Notes: generated by a model from the sequence alone, not told the origin. A stretch of 64,000 nt of DNA from Flavobacterium faecale (GCF_003076455.1 NZ_CP020918.1:4004001-4068000), one strand, 5' to 3'; counted from the first letter of the stretch, positions 27,533-37,265 are shown. Made by a program: numbers and translations.

Positions 27533-27985
27533 CTATCGCACTCCTATTTGACGTTTTGCCTCTCCTATCACAAAAGCAACCGAGTTAGCGATATTAAAAC
27601 TTCTAATATTCTTTGACATGGGTATGGTTAAATGATTCTCAAATTGTGCTAAGACATCAGCACTCAAACCTTTACTTTCTTTACCAAAAACCAACCAATC
27701 ACCATCCTGGAATTCGATATCCAAATACGACTTTTCAGCATGCGAACTCATTAAAAACACTCTCGAAAGATCCGGAATTTGTGCTTTCCAATCCGCAACA
27801 GTATTATATTCTGTTACATCAAGGTGTACCCAGTAATCCAATCCTGATCGTTTCAAATTTTTGTCATTTATCACAAATCCAAAAGGATGTACCAAGTGCA
27901 AGCGGCTTTCTGTACCCACGCACAAGCGACCAATATTACCAGTATTGTTTGGAATTTCAGGTTCTACTAAGACGATATTTAACAT
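27533..27985 (-). CDS. trmL: tRNA (cytidine/uridine-34 2'-O)-methyltransferase
   Basis: The 150-residue SpoU/SPOUT-fold enzyme matches TrmL in length and motifs: LVEPEIPNNTGNIGRLC, LVHPFGF, LDYWVHLDVTEY, LVFGKESKGLSADVL and IPMSKNIRSFNIANSVAFVIGEA, which forms the knotted S-adenosylmethionine site. It methylates the wobble ribose of tRNA-Leu isoacceptors in characterised bacteria. It is followed by a Flavo-1-like element. Confidence 0.9.
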   Translation of the reverse strand: MLNIVLVEPEIPNNTGNIGRLCVGTESRLHLVHPFGFVINDKNLKRSGLDYWVHLDVTEYNTVADWKAQIPDLSRVFLMSSHAEKSYLDIEFQDGDWLVFGKESKGLSADVLAQFENHLTIPMSKNIRSFNIANSVAFVIGEAKRQIGVR

Positions 27986-28010
27986 TTTAAAAAAGTTTAG
28001 GGTTTAGGGT

Positions 28011-28601
28011 TTAAAGAGACTTTTGGTCGTCCGCAGAAAAATTAGCTACTTCGATAACATCACCTGCCTTTAACGATTGCAAATGTACGTTTCCTATTCG
28101 AACTCTAACCAATCGCAATGTTGGAAAACCAACAGCAGCCGTCATTTTACGAACCTGACGAAACTTGCCTTCATTAACCGTAATTGCTGCCCAAGTTGTT
28201 GGTCCATGACGCTCATCGCGAATTTTTTTCCCCCTAGGACCAAAATCCGGAATTTCAGTAATCAAACGTGCTTCACATTTTTTAGTGGTGTACTTTCCGC
28301 CATCAAAGCCTATTTCGACTCCTTCCTTAAGTAAATCAATCGCTTCTTGCGTTATAATGCCATCCACTTGCACATAATATTCCTTCTCCACTTTTTTAGA
28401 CCTAATCTCTTCGCTTACCTTTCCGTCAGTAGTTAGCAACAATAAGCCTTCAGAATCTTCATCGAGCCTGCCAATCGCCATAGTCCCAACAGGAAAATCA
28501 TGAAGCTCGCCCAATAGCTTTTTCTTTCGTTTCAATTCGTATATAAATTGACTCAAATATCCGTAGGGTTTGTGGATAATAAAATGATGATGATCAGACA
28601 T
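28011..28601 (-). CDS. RsuA/RluE-family pseudouridine synthase
   Basis: I choose the ATG at 28601 (MSDHHHFIIHKPYGYLSQF) because the longer frame adds 33 residues with no family similarity. The catalytic aspartate lies in AIGRLDEDSEGLLLLTTDG and the C-terminal motif is KEGKFRQVRKM-like (NEGKFRQVRKMTAAVGFPTLRLVRVRIG). The S4 domain is absent, as in RluE, which modifies 23S rRNA U2457. The length of 196 residues fits RluE-type enzymes. Confidence 0.87.
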   Translation of the reverse strand: MSDHHHFIIHKPYGYLSQFIYELKRKKKLLGELHDFPVGTMAIGRLDEDSEGLLLLTTDGKVSEEIRSKKVEKEYYVQVDGIITQEAIDLLKEGVEIGFDGGKYTTKKCEARLITEIPDFGPRGKKIRDERHGPTTWAAITVNEGKFRQVRKMTAAVGFPTLRLVRVRIGNVHLQSLKAGDVIEVANFSADDQKSL

Positions 28602-28739
28602 AAAAAAAATTTGATTGCAAAGATAGTGTTGTTTTAGAACTTGCTTCGCATACAACTTTCTTTTTTCACAAAAGCTGTTATTAAACAGTAAAAACCGCAT
28701 ATCTACTGGTCATTCGCACCAATAAAATTGGCATCCAAA

Positions 28740-28770
28740 TTGACGTTTTAATAATACTTGCTTAACTTTG
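28740..28770 (+). promoter_or_regulatory. Flavobacterial promoter for secreted nuclease gene
   Basis: TTG at 28740-28742 and TAACTTTG at 28763-28770 are separated by 20 nt, matching the Bacteroidota sigma consensus. The gene starts at 28814. Confidence 0.75.
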
Positions 28771-28813
28771 AACAATGTAAATTTGGATCCTAAAACAAAA
28801 TTTTTTACCGCTT

Positions 28814-31800
28814 ATGAAACTTCATTACACATGCAAAACTGCGTGGACAATTTTTGCATTTTTTGCAACTATTGTCGCCACCGTGCAAGCACAAGCTACA
28901 ATGCCAACTGCACAAACAATCCCTTTTAGTCAAAATTTTGATGGCTTAGCAACTAACGCTACTGTCTATCCAGCAGGTTTTCAAGGCTGGAATACCGATT
29001 CTTCACCAGGATCTACCTATAACACTAGTGCTATACCTGCTGGTGACAAACCTTTAGCCCTTGGATCGGCATCTTCTTCAGCAGGAGCACTTTATAATTA
29101 TAATGGAAAAATTGGTTTTCTGAATACTACTCCTCTTGATAATACAATTGCCTTTGCGTTTACAACCGCTGGCAAAAGTGCAATTCAAGTTCAGTACGAT
29201 GCAATGACCATACGCAACCCGTACAGCGGATCTAATACTCGAATCAACGAAATGGTCTTGCAATACCGAGTAGGCAATTCTACCGCTTTTATCTCATTGC
29301 CAGATACTGCCTATAGTAACAACACAACTTTAGAAAATACCAGTGGAGGCACTACCCCACAAAATCTTCAAACGATTAAGGTTACACTTCCTTCGGAATG
29401 TGACAATAAAAGTCTTGTACAAATACGATGGATTTCTAGGCAAGTATCTGGTGCTGGCTCACGACCATCATTTGCAATCGATAATATATCGGTAATAAAT
29501 GATATAACACCACCTGTTACAGCTGCTAGTTTCCCAAAAGCGTCATCTATTCTATCAGATGGTTTTGACTTTAGCAACCAAATTAATGAAATTGGAAAAA
29601 CCTATTATGTGGTTGTACCTAGTGGCAGTGCAGAGCCAAGCAAATTACAATTAATGAATGGTCAAGATGCTAATGGCAATGCAGCCTTGAGCGCAGGAGT
29701 ACTAACGGTTGCCAACGCAAACCAACCCTATACTGCTACCATAACAGGTTTGACAATTGGCACGGCTTACATTGTATATTCGGTATCTGAAGACGCCTAC
29801 CAAAACTTACAATTAACTACTAATAGCCTAAATGTAAGTACGTCAAGTACCTTAGTTCCTTCCATTAAAATCACAACAGCTGCAGTAGCTTTTGGATTTC
29901 AAGAACAAGGATTTGACTCTAGTGCTATGACCTTTACCTTCAAAGGATCGCATATAACAAGTAACGTTATTGTAACTGCCCCTGCGAACTTTAACGTGTC
30001 AAAAGACAATATTACTTTTGACTCCACTGTTCTTTTTTCTGCAGCCGAATTTTTATCGAATGCAACTCCTACTGTTTACGTTCGATTTAAACCGACAAAT
30101 ACGTTGGCATACGCTGGCCAAATTTTGATAGAAAGCGATGGTGCAACCAGCAAAAATATTGCTGTATCAGGAAAAGGAATCAACCCTTACTTACAAGACT
30201 TTAATGATCCCGAAGTATTAACCAACAGCGGATGGACGAGCTACAATGAGCAAGGAACAAACAATTCTTGGTCAACTACAACAACTGCCCGCAACCTAAA
30301 CAGTGCTCCTGGTGCGGTAGTGATGAACGGTTATTCTGATAATGGTGCAAGCAGTGACTGGTTTATATCGCCAAAATTGCATTTGGACAGCTTCAGTCAG
30401 TTTGCCCTTTTGTCTTTCTATAGTCGAAAATATTATAGTGGACCAAGTTTAAAGCTAAAGGTTTCTACAGATTATGATGGCGTAAGCAGTCCATCAACAG
30501 CTACTTGGACCGAGATTCAAGGTAACTTCCCAACAACTACTGATATTTACACAAAATCAGAATTCATTAATTTGAATGCGTTCAAGACATCACACACCTA
30601 CGTAGCGTGGGTATATGAGACTACTGCTGGAGGTCCAAACAATGCAGCCGAGTGGTCTGTTGATGATATTGCAATCACTAACAATGCAGCCTTTTTAGCA
30701 GCCAATCCAGAACTGGATTTTGAAGATGTTACGGTAAACACGATTTCTACTTCAAAATCATTTACAGTTGTAGCAGGTGGATATGGTCCAATTACTGTAG
30801 CCGCACCAGCTGATTATCAAGTATCCCTAGATAATTCTACATTTACAAGTTCAGTACTTATCAGTGAATCAGATGCATTAGCCGGAAAATTGGTTTATGC
30901 ACGCTTTACTCCTACATCAAAATCTATTGCGATCACAGGACCTATTACCGTTACAGGAACTGGATTAAACCAAGCAAAAGGGTTCTTAAAAGGTTCTTCT
31001 TTACCAAAATCAGAAACTTTTGATATTGTAACTTACAACTTAGAGTTTTTTGGTAGTGAAGTAATTGGTTCTACTGGAACCGAATTTGGCCCTGTAGATG
31101 ATCCATTGCAAATTGACAATGTAGCCGCAGTAATGAACAAACTTGATGCAGATATTTATTGCGTACAAGAAGTATCAGATGATGCAGCTATGGAAACGCT
31201 ACTTACAAAAATTAGCATCAACGGTAAAACGTTTGCCAAGTCGATTTCAACCTCATGGTCGTACTCTTTCAATGCACCAACTGCCGACTTTCCGCCGCAA
31301 AAATTGGTTGTACTCTACAACACTCAAACGGCTTCGGTAAAAAGCACCAAAGTACTTTTTAAAGATTTTTATGACCAAGTACGTGCCGGTACAGCAACAT
31401 TACCAAATTATCCTGATAGCCCTTCAAGCTTCTTTTCGTCTGGAAGGTTACCTTATATGGTTACAATCGAAACCAATCTTGGTGGCGTGAAAAAAGACAT
31501 TAGCTTAATCGATCTTCATGCTCGTGCCAATAGCGGATCTGACATTAACAAGTACAACATGCGTAAATACGATGCCGAATACCTAAAAGATGCTTTGGAT
31601 GCCGAATATCCTAACGACAACTTAGTGCTACTTGGTGATTTTAATGATGACGTAAAAACATCTGTAATTGCGGGTAACGACTCATCTTACAAAAAATTTG
31701 TTGATGACACCACAAACTACAATGCATTGACATTAGGAATTAGCCAGCAAGGTGCCTTCAGTTACTTGAGTTCAAACGGTTTCTTAGATCATATCATTAT

Positions 31801-32215
31801 TTCGAATGAATTAACAGCGGACTATATTCCGAATTCGACTGCTGTTTACGATCCACGTAATGATATATCCAATTATGTAAACACAACCTCTGATCATGGA
31901 CCAGTGATTGCTCGTTTCAACCTTCAAAATACACTTTCAACAAAAGCATTTGGTACGGAGGTAAACTATGCAAAACTTTACCCGAACCCAACCAAAGATG
32001 TTGTAAACTTCACTCTTACCACACCTACTTCTGCAACTGTAACGTTCAAATTATATGATAGTTTAGGTAGAGAAATCGGAACTGATAAAGCTATAAATGC
32101 AAACGCTAGCAAACAAGCCTCTGTAAGTTTGAGCACTGTACCTGCTGGAACTTATTTTTATACTTTGACTTCAGCCAACAAAATAGTTCAAAAAGGAAAG
32201 CTGATCAAGGAGTAA
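28814..32215 (+). CDS. Large T9SS-exported endonuclease/exonuclease/phosphatase-family nuclease
   Basis: The protein has 1133 residues with a signal peptide (VQAQ). An N-terminal adhesion-type region includes a choice-of-anchor-J-like domain (~residues 455-620, DWFISPKLHLDSFSQFALLSFYSRKYYSG). An EEP catalytic domain follows at ~735-1040 (DIVTYNLEFFG, catalytic E in YCVQEV, LLGDFNDD, SDHGPVIARF). The C-terminal T9SS type A domain begins KLYPNPTKDVVNF. It is probably secreted or cell-surface DNase/RNase for nutrient (phosphate) scavenging; the substrate is inferred. A promoter and a terminator bracket it, so it is monocistronic. Confidence 0.85.
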   Translation: MKLHYTCKTAWTIFAFFATIVATVQAQATMPTAQTIPFSQNFDGLATNATVYPAGFQGWNTDSSPGSTYNTSAIPAGDKPLALGSASSSAGALYNYNGKIGFLNTTPLDNTIAFAFTTAGKSAIQVQYDAMTIRNPYSGSNTRINEMVLQYRVGNSTAFISLPDTAYSNNTTLENTSGGTTPQNLQTIKVTLPSECDNKSLVQIRWISRQVSGAGSRPSFAIDNISVINDITPPVTAASFPKASSILSDGFDFSNQINEIGKTYYVVVPSGSAEPSKLQLMNGQDANGNAALSAGVLTVANANQPYTATITGLTIGTAYIVYSVSEDAYQNLQLTTNSLNVSTSSTLVPSIKITTAAVAFGFQEQGFDSSAMTFTFKGSHITSNVIVTAPANFNVSKDNITFDSTVLFSAAEFLSNATPTVYVRFKPTNTLAYAGQILIESDGATSKNIAVSGKGINPYLQDFNDPEVLTNSGWTSYNEQGTNNSWSTTTTARNLNSAPGAVVMNGYSDNGASSDWFISPKLHLDSFSQFALLSFYSRKYYSGPSLKLKVSTDYDGVSSPSTATWTEIQGNFPTTTDIYTKSEFINLNAFKTSHTYVAWVYETTAGGPNNAAEWSVDDIAITNNAAFLAANPELDFEDVTVNTISTSKSFTVVAGGYGPITVAAPADYQVSLDNSTFTSSVLISESDALAGKLVYARFTPTSKSIAITGPITVTGTGLNQAKGFLKGSSLPKSETFDIVTYNLEFFGSEVIGSTGTEFGPVDDPLQIDNVAAVMNKLDADIYCVQEVSDDAAMETLLTKISINGKTFAKSISTSWSYSFNAPTADFPPQKLVVLYNTQTASVKSTKVLFKDFYDQVRAGTATLPNYPDSPSSFFSSGRLPYMVTIETNLGGVKKDISLIDLHARANSGSDINKYNMRKYDAEYLKDALDAEYPNDNLVLLGDFNDDVKTSVIAGNDSSYKKFVDDTTNYNALTLGISQQGAFSYLSSNGFLDHIIISNELTADYIPNSTAVYDPRNDISNYVNTTSDHGPVIARFNLQNTLSTKAFGTEVNYAKLYPNPTKDVVNFTLTTPTSATVTFKLYDSLGREIGTDKAINANASKQASVSLSTVPAGTYFYTLTSANKIVQKGKLIKE

Positions 32216-32235
32216 AATCTTTTTTTATATTTGCT

Positions 32236-32275
32236 TAAAAAGCCAGATTCTTCGTTTAGAGAATCTGGCTTTTTT
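32236..32275 (+). terminator. Intrinsic terminator
   Basis: The perfect stem AAAAAGCCAGATTC/GAATCTGGCTTTTT followed by T's ends the nuclease transcript. Its A/T flanks could also stop minus-strand transcription arriving from the tracrRNA side. Confidence 0.9.
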
Positions 32276-32311
32276 GTTTTTAAGCAAGGCGAAATATTAA
32301 TTAGCTGAAAT

Positions 32312-32400
32312 AAAAAAAGCGACACCAGTTAAGATGCCGCTTTGAATGTTTTCACAACGGAATAATCCTTATTGTGAATTGCTTCAAAATTGTAGTACAA
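32312..32400 (-). ncRNA. tracrRNA: tracrRNA of the type II-C system
   Basis: Read on the minus strand, the anti-repeat TACAATTTTGAAGCAATTC plus ACAA (32372-32394) matches the 3' part of the plus-strand CRISPR repeat except for one missing A. Next comes a nexus-like AAGGATTATTCCGTTGTG (AAGGATTATTCC at 32359-32370), similar in place and form to the AAGGCTAGTCCG nexus of S. pyogenes. The 9-bp stem AGCGGCATC/GGTGTCGCT (two G-U pairs, 32318-32341) with a T-run is the terminator. It fixes crRNA transcription to the minus strand. The 5' end and promoter are not resolved. Confidence 0.9.
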
Positions 32401-32426
32401 TAATACAACAAAAATTTTAATATTGG

Positions 32427-32457
32427 TTTGCGGTTTCCCGTAAGGATAGTAATTTTC
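32427..32457 (+). promoter_or_regulatory. Probable cas9 promoter
   Basis: TTTG (32427-32430), 19 nt, then TAATTTTC (32450-32457) matches TTTG-N19-TANNTTTG with one mismatch. It lies 63 bp before the cas9 ATG and divergent from the tracrRNA. Confidence 0.7.
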
Positions 32458-32520
32458 TTTTCATTATTTTTAGAAAATTAAAATAAAACAGAAAAACCAT
32501 CATAATTACAACTATAAAAA

Positions 32521-35500
32521 ATGAAAAAAATATTAGGATTGGATTTGGGGACTACATCAATTGGATGGGCTTATATTAACGAAGCAGAAAATGAAAGTGA
32601 AATTTCTTCAATTATAAATTCTGGAGTTAGAATCGTACCATTGACTACAGATGAAGAAGCCGATTTTAAAAAGGGTAATACTATATCGATAAATGCAGAC
32701 CGAACTTTAAAGCGTGGCGCTCGAAGAGGATTACAACGTTTTAAACAAAGAAGAAATGCTTTATTACAAACTTTCAGAGGAAACAATTTTATAACTTCCA
32801 ATTATGTTTATGCCGAAACAGGCAAACAAACTACTTTTTCATCTTATAAATTACGAGCCAAATCTGCCACAGAGCAGGTTTCAAAAGAAGAATTAGTTCA
32901 GGTTCTACTAATGCTCAACAAAAAAAGAGGCTATAAAAGTAGTCGAAAAGCAAAAACTGCTGAAGAAGGAGATGCAATTGACGGAATGAAAATTGCCAAA
33001 GAATTAAATGATAAGAATCAAACACCTGGCGAATGGATTTATAATTCACTTTTGAATGGAGGTAAATTTGTTCCCGAATTTTATCGCTCGGATTTGCAAA
33101 CAGAATTAGAAAGAATTATCCGTTTTCAAAATCAATTTTATCCAGAAATTTTCAATTCCAAACTACTTGAAGAAATCCAAGGTAAAACAAGAACCGCAAC
33201 TTCACAGCATTTTACCAAAATCTTAAAAATTGAACTTTCCGAAAATAAAGGTACTAGAGAACAAACTAAATTACAACATTACAAATGGAGGAATGACAGC
33301 CTATCTTGTGCATTAGATCTAAAAGTTATAGCGTTTATTCTAACCGAAATCAATAATCAAATTAACCAATCTAGTGGCTATTTAGGAGCGATAAGCGACC
33401 GAAGTAAAGAATTATATTTTAACCAAGAAACGGTTGGTCAATTCCAATTTAAGCAATTGGAGCAAAATTCACATGCAAAACTAAAAAATCAAGTTTTTTA
33501 CAGACAAGATTATGTAGATGAATTTGAGCAAATTTGGGAAACACAATCAAAATTTTATCCTGAATTAGATGAAAAATTGAAAATTGAAGTTCGTGACATA
33601 ACTATTTTCTACCAACGAAAATTAAAATCACAAAAACATTTAGTTAGTTTTTGCGAATTTGAGAAAGGACATAAAGCTATTCCTAAATCGTCTCCTTTAT
33701 TTCAAGATTTTAGGATTTGGCAAAATTTAAACAATATTGTTGTAAAAAACGAAACCACAAAGGAGCCTTTCCTTTTAGGTGAAGAGTTAAAAAATAATAT
33801 CGCTCAAGAATTACTATTTAAAGAAAGTATGACCGATATTCAAATGTTAACTTTTTGTGAGCTAAAAAAAGGAACTCATACTGTTAATTTTAAAAAAATT
33901 GAAGGAAACAGGACAAACACCGCACTTTTTAAAGCTTTTGAAAAAATTTTAACAATAGAAGGTTATGATTTAGATTTTACTAAAATGTCACATTCAGAGA
34001 TAAGAAACGCAATATCTCCTTTGTTTGAAACAATAGGAATTGATACTAGTTTATTATATTTTGACAATTCAATTGAGGGTAATGACTTTGACAAACAACC
34101 TTATTATCAATTATGGCATTTATTATATTCAGCTGAAGAGGATGAAGTTTTAAAACAAACTTTAATGAAAAAATTTGGTTTCAAAGAAAACCACATCCCT
34201 TTTCTTTTAAATATAAATTTACAAGCCGATTATGGTAGTTTGAGCGCGCGAGCAATCAAAAAAGTACTTCCTCATTTGATGGATGGTCATATTTATGACA
34301 AAGCTTGTTTACTAACTGGGTACAATCACTCTTCTTCACTGACTACAGAACAAAATGAGAGTCGAATTTTAAAAAATCAATTGGAATTATTGAAGAAAAA
34401 CAGTTTACGTAATCCTGTGGTCGAGAAAATTCTCAATCAAATGATAAACGTTATCAATGCGATCATTGAAGACCCAAATATGGGTAAACCTGATGAGATT
34501 CGAGTGGAACTGGCTAGAGAACTCAAAGCCAATAATGAACAACGTAATGAGATGACTAAAGCAATAAACAATGCTACAAAAACTCATGACGATATTCGTA
34601 AATTATTAGCTGTAGAATATGGGATTGCTAGAGTTACCCGAAATGACATCATTCGATACAAACTTTGGAAAGAAACTGGTGGAATTTCTTTATATACCGG
34701 TAAACCAATCGAGCCCTCAAGATTGTTTACCAAAGATTATGATATCGAACACATTATACCAAAATCCAGATTATTTGACGATAGTTTCTCCAATAAAACT
34801 TTATGTGAAAGAACTTTAAATATCGAAAAGAGCAATAAAACTGCTTATTCTTTTCTACAAGAAAAATTGACAGAAGAAGAATTTGATCAATTTGAAAAAA
34901 GAATAAAAGGAATGTTCGGTAAAATTAGTAGAACGAAGCAAAATAAATTATTGATAGCTGACAATCAAATCCCTGAAGGTTTCATTGATCGCCAACTAAG
35001 AGAAACGCAATATATAGCCAAGAAAGCAAAAGAAATTTTACTAGAAGTCTCACGAAATGTAACCGCTACTATCGGAAGTGTAACCGACAAACTGCGTGAA
35101 GATTGGGAATTGATTGATGTTATGCAAGAACTCAATTGGAATAAATATGACACCTTAGGTTTGACCTATGAGGAGAAAGGAAAAAATGGGGAACGCTTGT
35201 ATAAAATTAAAGATTGGACGAAACGCAACGACCATCGCCATCACGCTATGGACGCCATTACAGTAGCTTTTACCAAACCAGCTTATATTCAATATTTAAA
35301 TAATTTGAATGCCAGAACAAATACAGATAAAAAAGGTAATTCAATAATTGGAATTGAAAACAAATACTTAAAAAGAGACAAGAATAACAAGCTACGTTTT
35401 ATAGAACCTATGCCTAACTTTAGAAGCGAAGCAAAAAAACAACTTGAAAGTATTTTGATTTCGTACAAAGCCAAAAATAAAGTAGTTACCAATAATAAAA

Positions 35501-36582
35501 ATATCACTAAGAAAATTGGAGGTACCAATCAAAAACTTCAACTTACCCCCCGTGGTCAATTACATAAGGAAACTGTTTATGGTAAAATGCAGCAATATGC
35601 CACAAAAGAAGAAAAGGTAAATGCTAATTTCACTCAAGATTACATAGCCAAAGTAGCTAAAAAAGAATATCGCGAAGCCTTATTGAAACGTTTATCAGAA
35701 AATGACAACGACCCGAAAAAAGCTTTCACTGGTAAAAACTCATTAGCAAAAACACCCATTTACATTAGTTTGGAAGATAACATTGTAGTTCCCGAAAAAG
35801 TGAAAATAGTTTGGCTAGAAGACAATTATACTATTCGTAAAGATATTACTCCAGATTTAAAATTAGAGAAAGTAATTGACGTTGGTTTAAGGCAAATTCT
35901 TCAAAATCGCTTGAATGAGTTTAAGGGAGATGCAAAAAAAGCTTTTGTAAACCTTGACGAAAATCCTATTTGGCAAAACAAAGCCAAAGGGATTGCTATG
36001 AAAAGAGTAACCATTAGCGGGGTAAGTAATGCGCTGGCTTTGCACACCAAAAAAGATAATTTTGGAAATGAAATTTTAGATAAAGACGAAAACCCTATTC
36101 CTGTTGATTTTGTAAGTACTGGAAACAATCATCATGTTGCCATTTATAGAGATGAAAAAGGAAATTTGCAGGACGAGGTTGTTTCTTTTTATGATGCTGT
36201 GGTTCGTAAAAACCTTGGCTTATCTATAATAAATAAAACGCATAAATATGGGTGGGAATTTCTATTCACAATGAAACAAAATGAATATTTTATTTTCCCA
36301 TCAGATTCTTTTGATCCGCAAGAAGTTGATTTATTTAATCCTGCAAATTATCATTTGATTAGCCCTAACATGTTTAGGGTGCAGAAGTTTTCAAAAGTTG
36401 AATATGGAAATAGTTCTGTTAGAGATTATGTGTTTAGGCAACATTTAGAGACCACTTTAAATGATAAAAAAGAATTAAAAGACATTGCATTTAAATCAAT
36501 CAAAAGCTTACCCTATTTTTCAAATATAATTAAAATACGAATTAATCATCTAGGACAAATCGTCCAAATAGGAGAATATTAG
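32521..36582 (+). CDS. cas9: CRISPR-associated endonuclease Cas9 (type II-C, long form)
   Basis: The 1353-residue RNA-guided DNA endonuclease has all catalytic elements: RuvC-I D8 (KKILGLDLGTTSIGWAYI), arginine-rich bridge helix (LKRGARRGLQRFKQRRNAL, ~61-80), RuvC-II E663 (IRVELAREL), HNH H744 (DIEHIIPKSR) with the downstream Asn region (NKTLCERTLNIEKSNKTA), and RuvC-III H908/D911 (HRHHAMDAI). The C-terminal third holds the PAM-interacting domain. It is longer than Neisseria/Campylobacter II-C proteins (~980-1080) but within the long flavobacterial range. Cas1 and Cas2 follow with no csn2 or cas4, so subtype II-C. It appears intact. Confidence 0.97.
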   Translation: MKKILGLDLGTTSIGWAYINEAENESEISSIINSGVRIVPLTTDEEADFKKGNTISINADRTLKRGARRGLQRFKQRRNALLQTFRGNNFITSNYVYAETGKQTTFSSYKLRAKSATEQVSKEELVQVLLMLNKKRGYKSSRKAKTAEEGDAIDGMKIAKELNDKNQTPGEWIYNSLLNGGKFVPEFYRSDLQTELERIIRFQNQFYPEIFNSKLLEEIQGKTRTATSQHFTKILKIELSENKGTREQTKLQHYKWRNDSLSCALDLKVIAFILTEINNQINQSSGYLGAISDRSKELYFNQETVGQFQFKQLEQNSHAKLKNQVFYRQDYVDEFEQIWETQSKFYPELDEKLKIEVRDITIFYQRKLKSQKHLVSFCEFEKGHKAIPKSSPLFQDFRIWQNLNNIVVKNETTKEPFLLGEELKNNIAQELLFKESMTDIQMLTFCELKKGTHTVNFKKIEGNRTNTALFKAFEKILTIEGYDLDFTKMSHSEIRNAISPLFETIGIDTSLLYFDNSIEGNDFDKQPYYQLWHLLYSAEEDEVLKQTLMKKFGFKENHIPFLLNINLQADYGSLSARAIKKVLPHLMDGHIYDKACLLTGYNHSSSLTTEQNESRILKNQLELLKKNSLRNPVVEKILNQMINVINAIIEDPNMGKPDEIRVELARELKANNEQRNEMTKAINNATKTHDDIRKLLAVEYGIARVTRNDIIRYKLWKETGGISLYTGKPIEPSRLFTKDYDIEHIIPKSRLFDDSFSNKTLCERTLNIEKSNKTAYSFLQEKLTEEEFDQFEKRIKGMFGKISRTKQNKLLIADNQIPEGFIDRQLRETQYIAKKAKEILLEVSRNVTATIGSVTDKLREDWELIDVMQELNWNKYDTLGLTYEEKGKNGERLYKIKDWTKRNDHRHHAMDAITVAFTKPAYIQYLNNLNARTNTDKKGNSIIGIENKYLKRDKNNKLRFIEPMPNFRSEAKKQLESILISYKAKNKVVTNNKNITKKIGGTNQKLQLTPRGQLHKETVYGKMQQYATKEEKVNANFTQDYIAKVAKKEYREALLKRLSENDNDPKKAFTGKNSLAKTPIYISLEDNIVVPEKVKIVWLEDNYTIRKDITPDLKLEKVIDVGLRQILQNRLNEFKGDAKKAFVNLDENPIWQNKAKGIAMKRVTISGVSNALALHTKKDNFGNEILDKDENPIPVDFVSTGNNHHVAIYRDEKGNLQDEVVSFYDAVVRKNLGLSIINKTHKYGWEFLFTMKQNEYFIFPSDSFDPQEVDLFNPANYHLISPNMFRVQKFSKVEYGNSSVRDYVFRQHLETTLNDKKELKDIAFKSIKSLPYFSNIIKIRINHLGQIVQIGEY

Positions 36583-36649
36583 TTTAAAAACGATTAATTG
36601 AATAGGATTGGGTTTTAACCCATTCAACAAAATACAAACACACAGAACA

Positions 36650-36678
36650 GGCTTTAGCCAAAACACTTGGCTAAAGCC
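36650..36678 (+). repeat. REP-like hairpin left of the tyrosine transposase
   Basis: GGCTTTAGCCAA-aacac-TTGGCTAAAGCC is a perfect 12-bp stem with a 5-nt loop between cas9 and the RAYT gene. Related TTTTGGCTAAAGCC recurs right after that gene. It may also attenuate the cas9 transcript, though no T-run follows. Confidence 0.8.
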
Positions 36679-36761
36679 CTTTCTAAAATCAAATCTTTAA
36701 TCCATCCATTTAAAAATAGAAGCAATTCAAGAAAAATTTAAATCATTTAAAATCTCGATTT

Positions 36762-37193
36762 ATGCCTTATATCAAAACCTATATCCATTTTGTTTGGAGT
36801 ACAAAAAATAGAGTTCCCTTTTTAGACAACAAAGAATTAAGACAAAAAGTTTGGCGTCATATCAAAGAAAATGGTGATAAGAAAGGAATTTACATTGATT
36901 TTGTTAATGGGTATTCTGATCACTGTCACTGTCTGGTTTCTTTGGGAGCAGATCAAACAATCCAAAAAACCATGCAATTAATTAAGGGAGAATCTTCTTT
37001 TTGGATTAATCAAAGTAAACTGTGTTTGAATAAATTTGAATGGCAAGATGAATACTTTGCAGTTTCGGTATCAGAATCGATACTTGACAAAGTTAGAAAC
37101 TACATTAAAAATCAAGAGGAGCATCATAGCCAACATACTTTTGCAGAGGAATACAATGAATTCATAACCAAATATAAATTTCAAAAGGAATAA
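36762..37193 (+). CDS. REP-associated tyrosine transposase (Y1/HUH, IS200-like)
   Basis: The 143-residue protein is a Y1_Tnp-family member: IHFVWSTKNRVPFL at the N-terminus, the HUH metal motif in SDHCHCLVSL, the core QKTMQLIKGESSFWIN, WQDEYFAVSVS, and a catalytic-tyrosine helix KVRNYIKNQEEHH. It differs from the decayed IS200 copy at 12402. It is a single gene flanked by short hairpins rather than IS ends, as for RAYTs, which mobilise REP sequences. It sits inside the cas operon between cas9 and cas1 on the same strand, so it does not separate them in orientation. Confidence 0.87.
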   Translation: MPYIKTYIHFVWSTKNRVPFLDNKELRQKVWRHIKENGDKKGIYIDFVNGYSDHCHCLVSLGADQTIQKTMQLIKGESSFWINQSKLCLNKFEWQDEYFAVSVSESILDKVRNYIKNQEEHHSQHTFAEEYNEFITKYKFQKE

Positions 37194-37194
37194 A

Positions 37195-37265
37195 TTTTGG
37201 CTAAAGCCATTGTTGCACTTTCACATTTCACCTCCAGCTAAAGGTGGAGGCAATTCAAAAGCTAG
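37195..37265 (+). repeat. REP-like sequences right of the tyrosine transposase
   Basis: TTTTGGCTAAAGCC (37195-37208) repeats the arm of the left hairpin. CCTCCA-gctaaagg-TGGAGG (37231-37250), followed by CAATTCAAAAGC, is a second REP-type hairpin. The left side has AGCAATTCAAGAA just before the gene, so the gene is bracketed by related signals. Confidence 0.75.

Noticed and set aside
27990..28010. Telomere-like TTTAGGG repeats
   Set aside because: Only about two and a half copies between two genes; too short to mean anything beyond chance or slippage.
36718..36736. GCAATTC near the RAYT gene resembling the CRISPR repeat end, as a second anti-repeat
   Set aside because: The match is only 8-10 nt and the same word belongs to the REP-type sequence on the other side of the gene; no nexus or terminator follows.
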